A stretch of DNA of 64,000 nt from NCBI GenBank assembly GCA_029582165.1, contig CM055872.1, positions 31,346,761-31,410,760 on the forward strand, in the 5' to 3' direction. Under the pieces are notes generated by a model. That model had not been told where the DNA came from, searched no databases, and worked only from the letters and a program-made list of their open reading frames with translations. This document shows positions 10,069-20,478 of this stretch, in pieces (the first letter of the stretch is position 1; each line of letters opens with the position of its first letter). The DNA comes from Portulaca oleracea (taxonomy: Eukaryota; Streptophyta; Magnoliopsida; Caryophyllales; Portulacaceae). Position numbers and translations under genes: made by a program.

Positions 10069-10982
10069 AGAGAAAGCTTGTAAAACTTCAATGGAAACTT
10101 GCTTGAATTGAGAAAGCTTGAGAAAGTTTGAATACAAATGCTAGAAATCAAAGAAAGCTTGAAGAATCAAAGAAAACTTGAAGAACAATTAAAGAAAGCA
10201 ATTAAAGAAAGCAATTAAATCTAATCTACTCCTAAACAACCTAGGCTAATTGATATCGCTTAGATTAATACAAGTGGGTATTTATAGAAGAAGGAGAAAT
10301 ACAACCCAAAACCCTAGAAATAAATCGCAGCACGCGCGTCAGATTTTCCGCAGACAGAGTGGCTCGGGCGAGCCATAATGTCGCTCGGCGAGCAGCACTT
10401 CTGGCCGCAGCAATCACCGTCCCTCAGCATTATGTCACAGGTGAGACAGTGGACTTTCTCGGGCGAGCCATGTTGCTGCTCAGGCGAGCAGTGCTTCTGG
10501 GCAGCTTTTCCCTACCGACGTCAAACGCGCATAACTTCTTCATCCGAACTTCGTTTTAGACTCGTAAGATATTAATAGAAAGCTCTCAGTGTGTACTTTA
10601 AGCTCCCAAACTTTGAGACCAATCGGAGTTGTAATGAAGGAGTTATGGCCCAAAGAGTGAAGGCACACGTATTTCAAACCTTTGAGTGTATACCGTTCCC
10701 TGTTTTGCGCAAATCTTGACAAGGAATTTCCGGCTTCGGTTTCACCTCGGCTCTCGGCTCGGGTTGACTTAGTTTGACTCGGATCTCGGCTCAGGTTGAC
10801 TTGGTTTGACTCGGGGACTAGCTCGGGATTCCCTAAAAACCTTCAATTAAGCCCGAACTTCTTCTAACTCCTTATTTTCCTACAAAACACTAAATCATTA
10901 TATGTAATATATAAATAGGGGTTAAAACAAGAAAATATACCCTATAAAAGAGAAGAAATTCGGTTCGGAATGAGACCGAACA
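9562..10982 (-). repeat. TE-B 3' LTR
   Basis: Its start reads TATTCGG where the partner has TGTTCGG. A TATA box (minus) is at 10279-10287, upstream dyads at 10362-10500 and the shared block at 10528-10655. A GA microsatellite at about 10030-10071 is longer than its counterpart at 14971-15003. Confidence 0.94.
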
Positions 10983-12997
10983 CCACTCCAACACAAGGGT
11001 TTGCTCGCCCCGAACAAACTAAAAACAAAGAATAGGACTAAAAAGAAAAACTAAAAACCCTAACTCACTTTCGCAGGAATCGCGGATGCATTTAGCATAT
11101 GAATCAAGCCCTTTAAACCCCCCGGTAGCCCGGGTGGACGAGGTAGGTCTCGTGAGGGTTTATAGCAAGTATATCCACAAAAGCCCGAGAAAAGAAAAAG
11201 GGGAAAGACAAAGAAGTGAAAACCGAAAAACGAAACAAAACAAAAACAAAGAAGATATTCCCGTCCCCAATCATGCACCTAGTTCCCCAACCCGCCTCAA
11301 CAATCAATTGGAAGAAGCATGTATAAACAAATTAAGACACGAAGGTTGGAAACTGCCAATCTTTGAGATTTTGAGCCAAAACACTTCCTGATGAGCAAAA
11401 CACCTCGTGCATATGTGCAAGTGGGCTCTAGTCGGTCCTTCCTATCCTAAACCAGACAGTCAGAGTTGTTCTCATGCTCAAGCTCGGGATTATCTATCCT
11501 ACTTCACTTTTGGTTTTTCTCTCTTTTCTTTCTTTTTCTTACACCACTCTTTTCTTTCTTTTTCTTTCTTTTTCTTCTCTTTTTTTTTTTTTTTTACTTT
11601 TCTCTTTCTTACCAAACCTTTGCTCAACTCTTTTTTCTTTTTGTCTTTGCTTCGCTCTTTTCTTTCTTTTCAAAACCTACGCTCTTTTATTTCCACTCAA
11701 TCCGTTTTGTGTCTTTTAGAGCATTTGTGTCGGGTTTTGCGGGATTTAAGCATCGGCCTTCGCAAAGGGTTACCCTCCCTGCTGAGTTTCTCCATACGTG
11801 AGTTATTGCACTTAAGGGGCATAGGGTGCTGATCCACCCAAACCAACCCATGACGGTAGGCCCGACAGTAATTATTTAATGCATTAATTAAGAGCTTAAG
11901 CAATTGTACAACTAAAACCGTCCAACTTAGGTAAGAATTCACAGTCAAAGCGTGTAAGATTTGAGGAATCCGCTTTCCCATTCCATGTAAAGGTCTAATA
12001 GAGATAAGTCATGGCAAAAATCCTTCCTAAGGCGTATCATTATTCATACCGGCCGCTTCTAACTGAGTGAATCAACTGATTAGACAACTATCTGCACAAC
12101 TGTGTACGGAAACATCTTCAAAAAGAAAAACAACTTTTTGGGTTTTTCACAACATTTCTCCCCTTTTTTCTTTCACACACAAAATATTTTTAGATTTTGG
12201 ACACAAACTACGAAAGACAAAAATAAAAGACTCAAAACTAGGTAATCTACCCATGAACAATGAAAGATATCACCCCCACTCCAACATAAGACATCAGAAT
12301 GTCTCCATCATGAAAAGGGTGTCACAAGTAAGGTAGAAAACCAAGAAAAACATATATAAACAAAACACTTATCACATAAATAGCGGTGGCGACCCGACCC
12401 CACACGGCTCCAACAACAGAATATTCCCAACATTCACACTCAAGGGGTTCGCCACCCAAAAATAAAAGCAAGCATGCATCATGGATCATTGATATATTCA
12501 CATAAAAAGAGTGGAAAGAGGTTACCTCGAAGTCTTCAATCAAAAGTACTCAATCCGCGATTCAACGAACATCACACCATAGGTTAGAAATAAACAAGAA
12601 AAGCATACATTGTGTGATGGTTCACATGCAAGATCAAAAGGAAAAACAAACTATACAAGACACTAGGGACTAAAGAATTAAGAAAACAAACTAAAATATT
12701 TACAAAACTACTCTTTTTTATTTTCTTAGACTCGAAAATTAGAATGCAAGCTACCCTCCCACTCCAACACAAAGAGGCTGCCGTATCCTCAAATGGAAAC
12801 AGAAATAGGTAAGCAAGCACCCCAAAAATAAAAGAAAAAGAAACACACAAAAAGAAAACAAAAGAAGAAAAGAAAACTAACTTATTAACTTTATTTACAA
12901 GAGAAGAGAACGATATTACCTGGTTGGGTACTGAATATACCCAAACAATGAAATCTCAAAATAATGAAACCATCTATGGAGCCTCAGCCACTCCATC
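10983..12997 (-). other. TE-B non-coding 3' region
   Basis: No supported coding sequence. It includes a pyrimidine-rich stretch (11510-11660) and several repeats of CCACTCCAACA-like sequence, whose minus strand is purine-rich. A block at 11059-11180 is conserved with TE-E 33542-33665, at the same distance from the 3' LTR, suggesting a cis-acting function. Confidence 0.6.
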
Positions 12998-14326
12998 TCA
13001 CCTCAAGACGTCGGGCATCAAGTCAGAACCATTCAACGCCCGGAGTAACAAGTCATGCATCCTCTCATGCATCTCAGAATGGTGTAGGTAAGAACACACT
13101 CGCAATAACACATCGACAAACAATAGTGCTCTTAACAGTTTATCGAATGCCTTAGAAAAGTCATAGAAATGATGAAATGCATGAATATACAAGACTTTCC
13201 TAGGCATAGGCACAGTGAAAGAAGACATGACAAAAGGCTCCTCCCATTGACTCGTAAATGGAGATTGGGTATACAAATCAACGAGAGGGTGCAATACAAC
13301 ACTTTCATGGACACGCTCATGCGAAGACTTGGATACAAACAACGACTCATAAAGTATATCACCATCAAAAATATCATTGTCACAAACCAAGTTCAAACAC
13401 TTAGGATCAATCCCCATATACTCAAGTTCATCATCACAAGATTTCACATCAATGGATTTACAAGAAAGGGTAGCTAATGCCTCGCTAATGCAATAATTCT
13501 CAATGAAAGTGAATAAATCAGTATCTAGCACACATTCAATCACAAAGGATACAACTTCACTCTCAACAAGATCATGCTCAATTATATCAAAAGCATCATG
13601 ACATTCATCAATCTCAACTTTTTCTTCACAAAAAGGCATGGACAATGGTTCATCATCAAGCAAGTAGTCATCAAGTTCTTCATTATCACACAGAATCATC
13701 ATGTTCCTCATGCTCACTAGGTGGGGCTAGAGCTAAGGAATCACTAATCCTCCTTACAAAACTATGTCCATTACAGTAGTCATCATCATAATCATAATCA
13801 TACACAGAAGAATGCATTTCAGGACTCAAAGACGATGAATGACCTATTTCAACATTCGAATCAACCAATTGTGCAAGATAAGTTTTCACCCTACGTTTAA
13901 GCACGTGCTCAAATTCATGCATGCATTTATTCACCCTATCTTGTAAACCAACTATTTCAGCACCAATTTTATCTAGTCTACAAGATTCGGAAGCATGAGA
14001 CGGAGATTCACAATGCACACACAAATGAAGAGACTCAACATCATCACATGGAGAAAGATCATAACGTTTCTTATAGTGCAATTGAGCATGAAGAGCACAC
14101 GGATTACCAAAACAAGATCCCGATGAATAAAAAGTCTCCCCAAATTGACGAGTATCCGTGTACAACCAATCAAAAATTCCCAAGCCCGATACTCATTTTC
14201 AACATTGAAATCAAAGTAATTCAGAAGAGAACGGGTCTCGAAATTCAATCCCTCATTAGTAACAACTAACACTTCCCAATTAGAATAAATATAATCATTT
14301 AATCTATCACGATAATCACAAAACAA
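12998..14326 (-). pseudogene. TE-B accessory ORF with conserved C-terminal domain
   Basis: Three overlapping frames (13973-14326, 13686-14183 and 12998-13717) read as one protein of about 440 residues with two single-base frameshifts. It is the first ORF after the PBS, where gag would be. Near 13980-14021 it has CVHCESPSHASESC, a perfect CX2CX4HX4C zinc-knuckle spacing. The middle is acidic. The last 60 residues or so (SKAFDKLLR, FVDV, HHSEMH, LNGSDLMPDVLR) match the ORF at 35767-36504 in TE-E. The function is unknown; the knuckle suggests nucleic-acid binding. TE-C has a homologue. Confidence 0.75.
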
Positions 14327-14480
14327 TTTTGAGGGAAGCTAAAACATGCCATCTCTTTTTTTTTTCTTTTTATTGTTTTTTTTTTCGATATTCAAGTTTT
14401 TGTGCTACATTTTTCTAGCATAATCAAGAAAGCAATAAACTATGTACACACAAACCAATAACCTAATCTACCAAATAACG

Positions 14481-14501
14481 CCATCCCCGGCAACGGCGCC
14501 A
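14481..14501 (-). other. TE-B primer-binding site (tRNA-Asp type)
   Basis: The plus strand reads as the 3' end of plant tRNA-Asp including CCA, so the minus strand TGGCGCCGTTGCCGGGG is its complement. One base separates it from the LTR. Confidence 0.9.
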
Positions 14502-14502
14502 T

Positions 14503-15915
14503 TGTTCGGTTGTAATTTTTGTGGTTTTATGAGTTAAGGTTGTCGGTCCACAGGGATGGGTGTGAGGCTTGATTAAGGTAATCGGTTTGTGTAGAGGGGT
14601 TTTTCTCAATGCGGAAAGCAATAAATAATGTAAAGGGAAGCAATTAAATCTAATCTAGGCATGAATCAAAGAAAGCAATTAAAAGCATGAAATCAAATAA
14701 AGCAAATAAAGCAAGGAATGGAAATCTAGAATGAACAATGACATTAGAGACAAGAAATTATACCTTTGATGACCAAAATCTTCTAACCTTCAATCTATCT
14801 TTGCAATTTCCCCCGAACAAACAAGAAAATGAGGATTGGATTACCAAGGATCCCCCAAATTCTCACTAGGAAGTAGAATTGGAATTCCTTGACCCTTCTC
14901 CCCACTAAAAGATGGATTTGATGTGGCTAACCCTAGAAAGCTTTGAAATCAAGTCAACAATGGAAATTAGATAGATAGAGAGAGAGAGAGAGAGAAGAGA
15001 GAGAAAGCTTGTAAAACTTCAACGGAAACTTGCTTGAATTGAGAAAGCTTGAGAAAGTTTGAATACAAATGCTAGAAATCAAAGAAAGCTTGAAGAATCA
15101 AAGAAAACTTGAAGAACAATTAAAAAAAGCAATTAAAGAAAGCAATTAAATCTAATCTACTCCTAAACTACCTAGGCTAATTGATATCGCTTAGATTAAT
15201 ACAAGTGGGTATTTATAGAAGAAGGAGAAATACAACCCAAAACCCTAGAAATAAATCGCAGCACGAGCGTCAGATTTTCCGCAGACAGAGTGGCTCGGGC
15301 GAGCCATAATGTCGCTCGAGCGAGCAGCACTTCTGGCCGCAGCATTCACTGTCCCTCAGCATTATGTCGCAGGTGAGACAGTGGTCTTGCTCAGGCGAGC
15401 CATGTTGCTGCTCGGGCGAGCAGCGCTTCTGGGCAGCTTTTCCCTTCCGACTTCAAACGCGCATAACTTCTTCATCCGAACTCCGTTTTAGATCTGTAAG
15501 ATATTAATGGAAAGCTCTCAGTGTGTACTTTAAGCTCCCAAAATTTATGACCAATCGGAGTTGTAACGAAGGAGTTATGACCCAAAGAGTGAAGGAACAC
15601 GTATTTCAAACCTTTGAGTGTGTACCGTTCCCTTATTTTGCGCCAATCTTGACATGGAATTTTCGGCTTCGGTTTCGCCTCGGCTCTCGGCTTGGGGTTA
15701 CTTAGTTTGACTTGGCTCTTGGCTCAGGTTGACTTGGTTTTACTCGGGGAATAGCTCGGGATTCCCTAAAAACCTTCAATTAAGCCCGAACTTCTTCTAA
15801 CTCCTTATTTTCCTACAAAACACTAAATCATTATATCTAATATATAAATAGGGGTTAAAACAAGCAAATATACCTTATAAAAGAGAAGAAATTCGGTTCG
15901 AAATGAGACCGAACA
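14503..15915 (-). repeat. TE-B 5' LTR
   Basis: Starts TGTTCGG and ends GACCGAACA. It carries two exact GCTCGGGCGAGC dyads (15293-15304 and 15410-15421), variants at 15312-15325 and 15389-15400, and the shared block at 15461-15590. Confidence 0.95.
15210..15218 (-). promoter_or_regulatory. TE-B TATA box
   Basis: CTATAAATA-type box on the minus strand. The dyad array lies 75-210 bp upstream in the direction of transcription and the shared block beyond it. Confidence 0.65.
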
Positions 15916-15920
15916 CCGTC

Positions 15921-16481
15921 CTTCCCTTGTTCTGAAGAGACGCTAGCTGCGTCCCATAAACGCTGGCTGCGTTTTTCCCCCTTCCGCACTGCACGCGTGT
16001 TTCTTCCTCCTTTTTCATTATTTTCTAACCCTTTCCTTTATATATATGTTTTCCCCTTCCATTAGAGATAGATTTTGGTTGATGAATGTTTAGGAGCTAG
16101 ACTCAAGAAAAATCCTCTCAAATTGAGAGTGTTGTAATTGTTGGTTTTTAAACCCTAATCAATGAAGCTAATCCTTTGAGTTGAAATTGCTTGGTGAATT
16201 ATCTTCTTTGTGAGTGGGTGTTGTTTCTCCACTCTTTGTTAGATTTCTTGGGTGTTTAAAGACTCCTTGCTTGTGGAAGATCCTTGTGCTAGAGATTGAA
16301 CATCTTAGTTCAATTGGGTGAGTGTTTACTCTTTACAATTGTCCATATCCCCTTAATTTCATGTTTTTTCTCCAATAATCCAATAACCCAAAAAAATTAG
16401 TTTGTTGTGTTTATGAGTTCTATGGGTTGTTTTCCATCATCCACATGATTTTGTATAGACCCTAGGTCCCGACCCTCTCCA
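15921..16481 (+). repeat. TE-G 5' LTR, second part
   Basis: Continues 9211-9561 after TE-B. TATA-like TTATATATAT is at 16038-16047. It ends CTCTCCA; the partner ends CTCAGCA. Repeats of CGCTGGCTGCG-like sequence lie at 15950-15972. Confidence 0.93.
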
Positions 16482-16483
16482 TT

Positions 16484-16499
16484 TGGTATCAGAGCCAGG
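16484..16499 (+). other. TE-G primer-binding site
   Basis: TGGTATCAGAGCCAGG is a full match to the complement of the initiator tRNA-Met 3' end, two bases inside the LTR. The leader 16500-17148 contains no convincing ORF. Confidence 0.92.
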
Positions 16500-17148
16500 C
16501 ATCGAACTCATAGTTTGTTGGAGATTTCTTGTTTGTACCCGGAATTGTTCTTGTTGTTGTTTGGTGGTGATTTTTGGTGTTCTTGGATTTGTGGATTGTT
16601 GAAATATTGGTGTCCCCCATTCCTTGTGCATCCAAGAGTATTGGAATACATTGTATTGTGTTTGCATTTGGTGTTTTTTGAAGTCATTTGGAGCTTTGAG
16701 GTGAAGTTGGAAATTAGTGCACGGAAGGTGTTCGATGAAATGTCTAAGTGAGAAAAACACAAAGAACCCTTAGCCAAACACTTTCCACCTACAAGAAAAC
16801 CCCCAAACTTCTCAAAAACAACCCAAACACAATCCGTCACTTCATCCATTGTTGTTGGGTGTTATTGTTGTTCTTGATTGTTGAATGAATGGTTGGAAAT
16901 AGTATTGGGTTGTGTTGAAATTTATTTGTTGGATTTGTTGAGTTGGTGGTTGTGTTGGTGGATATTATTGGTGGTGGTTGTGTGCCCATCCGGGTTTGTT
17001 CTTCATGGTGCATTCCCCTTGCCGGTTTCACCCCCATTTTCCTCCACAAAATTAGCCTCACAAAACCCCTCAAAACTTCCTAGCTACAAAGAACCCAAAC
17101 CTCCATCCGCTCAAATTATACACCCCATAATAAAACCAAGCTCCACAA

Positions 17149-18783
17149 ATGGTCTCCATGTCCTATGCTTCGGGCAAACATGATGTCCCTGTTTTCCCTA
17201 AACCCAAACCCAAACCAACCATCGAGGAGACTCTTCAATGAATCGAAGAGAAGGTTCTAGAAGTGCAACGTCGAGTGGGTGAATTACTCCGCGCTACGAC
17301 CCCTACACAACTAGAGTCATTGAAAAGGGATCGTGACATTTCAACTCGGTCTCCTAGAACTCACCATAGTAGTTATTCGAGGTATTTTGATGATTATCGT
17401 CATGGTGGTTCTCAAGTTAGGAGAATGGAGGAGAAAGTTACTTCATGGCCTTCTAGGAAGGGAAGAGCTCACTCTTGGAGTAAGACTTCATCAAAGGGAA
17501 GTCGAACTTCCAAGCTACCCAAACCATCTTCTCGAGCTCATAAGGAAAGTGCGGAATATCTCTGGAAGCTTAAGGGTAGAAAATGCTTCATATGTCGGGT
17601 TTATGGTCACTACCAAGCCCAATGCCCTACGAAGATGGTTGAAAGCTCCAAAGCAAGTGAGGTAGCCACACCGGAAGCTCCAAAGACTAGTGTTTAGGTT
17701 TGCACGCAAGAAGGGGAGAGTTCAACTCCTAGGCGATCCTTTATCATGACCAAGGATTCCCGGGATAACTCTCAACAGGAGAATATCTTCCAAACTCGGT
17801 TCACCATCGGCGAGAAGGCAGCTAAGGTCATCATCGACGGTGGGAGTTGCACTAACTTGGCGTCTACCTACATGGTTGAGAAGCTCCAATTGGCAGTCTT
17901 GGCTCATCCTCATCCGTATAGCTTGCAAGGGCTAAAAGATGGTGGCGACTTCGAGGTAACCCAACAAGTCTTGATTTCTTTCTCCGCTTGGTCTTATGAG
18001 GATAGTGTTCTTTGTGATGTTGTTCCCATGAATGCTTGCCATTTACTACTTGGTAGACCTTAGCAATTTGATCGGCATGCTATCCACGACGCCCGGAAGA
18101 ACACGTACACCTTCTCACTGGGAGAAAGGAAAATCAAACTAATTCCTTTACCCCTTTTTGAAACCGATATACCACAAGCCGGGGTGGGAAGTGAGAAGAG
18201 AAACCTCCAAAAGAGTGAAACACGGGATGAGAGTGCTTCGCGCAAAGGAAAGTCACATCGGGCTTTACTTTTGCGAAAAAGCGACCTTAGTGAGGTTGAG
18301 CGAACCTTAGCTCCACAGAAATTTCTAACCTCCCTTCCTTGTCCCTCACCCTTTCCCAAAACTCCTACTGGGCTCCGTATAGAGTTCCCAAGTGTTGAGT
18401 CGTGCCCAATCACTTTCGAGCCTCGCCATGGAGTTGAGTTGCATGAGTACACATCCATGACTACTCACCCGAGTTCCATTACTTCCACATCGAGGTTGAA
18501 CGAGGAAAATGTTGTTTCCATTAGCCTTGACCCCGAGCTCTCATGTGATGAATTCCTTGTTGCTTTCAATAAGTTGATGGGTGCTAGACGTGTTCGGGTC
18601 CTTCGTGATGTCGACTTAGCCCCTCCTTTCCGCCGGAATTGGTATATTTTTTATAAGGACGGGTTGATGAGCGTCACTCTACTTCGAATGTTGGAGTACG
18701 TGATTTTGGGTCTACACGGGTATGCGGTTAATTTTGAACCCCCAAGAGTTGAGGACAACTCTTTTCAAAGACGGGGAGTATGA
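17149..18783 (+). pseudogene. TE-G gag-protease ORF with unknown C-terminal domain
   Basis: A single frame runs from the ATG at 17149 to the stop at 18781-18783, broken by only three in-frame stops (TGA 17239, TAG 17695, TAG 18061). In order: a short gag remnant lacking most of the capsid; the zinc knuckle CFICRVYGHYQAQC (near 17583-17624); a protease with IIDGGSCTN (near 17831); the GRP block, where the third stop replaces the usual Trp; then about 180 residues that match no RT or integrase I know. The final stop codon is made of the first three bases of the LTR. RT, RNase H and integrase are absent, so the element is non-autonomous. Confidence 0.85.
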
Positions 18784-19692
18784 ACCGTATGGGGATCGGT
18801 TCACTTTTGGTTCGTCTCTATCGGACCATTTCCGAGCCTTCTAAGGGGCTTCGGAACCATCGGCAAGAATAAACACAAGGTGGTAAAGGCGTTCAAAGGC
18901 GTTCAAAGGGATTGCCTTCCCTATTTGGGCCATAACTTCTTCAATACAAATTCGATACACTTGAAATTTTGGGAGCTTAAAGTACACACCAAGAGCTTTC
19001 CATCGATATCTTACGGGCCTAAAACAGAGTTCGGATGAAGAAGTTATATGCGTTTGAAGTCGGCAGAAAAACTGCCCAAAAACGCTGGCTGCGGCCAATA
19101 AACGCTGCCAGCGCCTTCCCCAGTGATCGTCCTTCCCTTGTTCTGAAGAGACGCTAGTTGCATCCCATAAACGCTGGCTGCGTTTTTCCCCCTTCCGCAC
19201 TGCACGCGTGTTTCTTCCTCTTTTTTCATTATTTTCTTACCCTTTCCTTTATATACATGTTTTCCCCTTCCATTAGAGATAGATTTTGGATGATGAATGT
19301 TTAGGAGCTAGACTCAAGAAAAATCCTCTTAATTGGAGAGTGTTGTAATTGTTGGTTTTTAAACCCTAATCAATGAAGCTAATCCTTTGGGTGGAAATTG
19401 CTTGGTGAATTATCTTCTTTGTGAGTGGGTGTTCTTTCTCAACTCTTTGTGAGATTTCTTGGGTGTTTCAAGACTCCTTGCTTGTGGAAGATCCTTGTGC
19501 TAGAGATTGAACATCTTAGTTCAATTGGGTGAGTGTTACTCTTTACAATTGTCCATATCCCCTTAATTTCATGTTTCTTCTCCATTAATCCAAAAACCCA
19601 AAAAAAATTGCTTTGTTGTGTTTATGAGTTCTATGGGTGGATTTCCATCATCCACATGATTTTATATAGACCCTAGGTCCCGACCCTCAGCA
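18781..19692 (+). repeat. TE-G 3' LTR
   Basis: A purine-rich tract (AAAGACGGGGAGTA) lies directly before it. It shows the uninterrupted form of the site where TE-B entered the other LTR (about 19126). TATA-like sequence is at 19249-19255. Confidence 0.95.
18927..19060 (+). promoter_or_regulatory. Block shared by TE-G and TE-B LTRs
   Basis: Runs from CATAACTTCTTCA through GGGAGCTTAAAGTACACAC and AGCTTTCCAT to GGATGAAGAAGTTAT. It closely matches the reverse complement of TE-B 15461-15590 and 10528-10655, in the same sense relative to each element's transcription. Its outer ends form an inverted repeat (ATAACTTCTTCA / TGAAGAAGTTAT). It sits about 190 bp upstream of the TATA box. Confidence 0.8.
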
Positions 19693-19912
19693 CTTTGTCA
19701 CAATGGAGAAGTGGACATTGTTTCATGGACTCCAACCGTTTCCGGAAGGCTTCCACAGAGTCGGCTATGACCGGAGAGGGCCGAGGGATGATTACTAATT
19801 CATCGGTGGAGGAATTGGTGGAGTCGGTGTCAGGTGAGGTAGGGGGTTTACAGGAACACAGACGCTTGGCAACACTGGAGGGAGCAGCGGGTTCGGTGGA
19901 GCGCTTCGTCAT
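19693..19912 (-). pseudogene. TE-F env-like third ORF, N-terminal part
   Basis: The ATG at 19912 opens a frame of about 73 codons, rich in Ser/Thr/Pro, that runs into the TE-G target copy (19693-19697). It continues at 9205 in the same frame. No signal peptide is apparent. It lies about 570 bp downstream of the RNase H stop. Confidence 0.75.
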
Positions 19913-20478
19913 GGCGGATGAGAAAAAGAGAAGGAGTATTCTAGAAAGAGAGAGAGAGAGAGGAGGAGGACGAAGGGGTAACTATAAAAAGTGAAAGGTG
20001 AAAAAGAGGGGAAATAAATAGAGTAGTTGGAAGGAAGAGAGACGAGAAGTGGTTGGGAAAGGAGTGATGGGATGTGACGGTTAAAAAGGAGAGGAAGTAA
20101 ATAAGGAAGGGGAGGGAAGACATTGGGAAGGTAAAAAAATTTGAAAAACACTTGAAATCCGGATTGAAAGGACATGAGAGGGGAGAGAGAGGGAAAAGAT
20201 TTTTTAAGTCAGTTTTTGATTTTTGAAATCAGTTTTTATTTTTGGAAAGAAGATAAAATAAATCAACTACTGAATCACATATGGAAGATGTGATCAGACG
20301 GTTGATAGGGCCAGATTTGATATATAGTAGCGCTTAGGGATTGAGCGATCTGATGAGGGCATTAGTCGTTCCGAATAAAAGAGACATACCTGTGAGGATC
20401 ATAGGCTCCCCCTCAAATGCTGCACGGGGAGTGGAAGTCCACAGGGTGATGGCTCCTCCTCAACAGACGCCTCGGTGA
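19913..20478 (-). other. TE-F spacer between pol and third ORF
   Basis: Purine-rich on the plus strand (pyrimidine-rich in the sense strand), with no supported gene. It probably serves as the leader of the third ORF. Confidence 0.5.

Larger units (their letters stand above)
9562..15915 (-). mobile_element. TE-B: non-autonomous Athila-like element inside TE-G LTR
   Basis: LTRs are 9562-10982 (1421 bp) and 14503-15915 (1413 bp), with a perfect TSD CCGTC (9557-9561 and 15916-15920). On the minus strand the PBS at 14481-14501 matches the 3' end of tRNA-Asp, typical of Athila. The 3.5 kb interior has a broken accessory ORF and a long non-coding region but no gag capsid, protease, RT or integrase. 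It is among the youngest insertions here, since it sits inside TE-G, inside TE-F, inside TE-C. Confidence 0.93.
9211..19692 (+). mobile_element. TE-G: non-autonomous chromovirus-like gypsy element in TE-F env-like ORF
   Basis: The left LTR is 9211-9561 plus 15921-16481 (912 bp; split by TE-B) and the right LTR is 18781-19692 (912 bp). The TSD is CTTGG (9206-9210) versus CTTTG (19693-19697), one mismatch. The PBS is at 16484-16499. The internal region of only 2.3 kb holds gag and protease followed by an unknown domain; no RT, RNase H or integrase is present. Without TE-B it is about 4.1 kb. It would need proteins from a relative to move. Confidence 0.92.

Noticed and set aside
11407..11832. 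Phe/Ser/Leu-rich plus-strand frames resembling membrane proteins
   Set aside because: They follow from a pyrimidine-rich tract in the TE-B non-coding region; frames overlap and none has a supported start.
14481..14501. Possible tRNA-Asp gene end (also 31286-31306)
   Set aside because: Only the 3' 20 bases or so match and they abut an LTR, so these are primer-binding sites, not tRNA genes.
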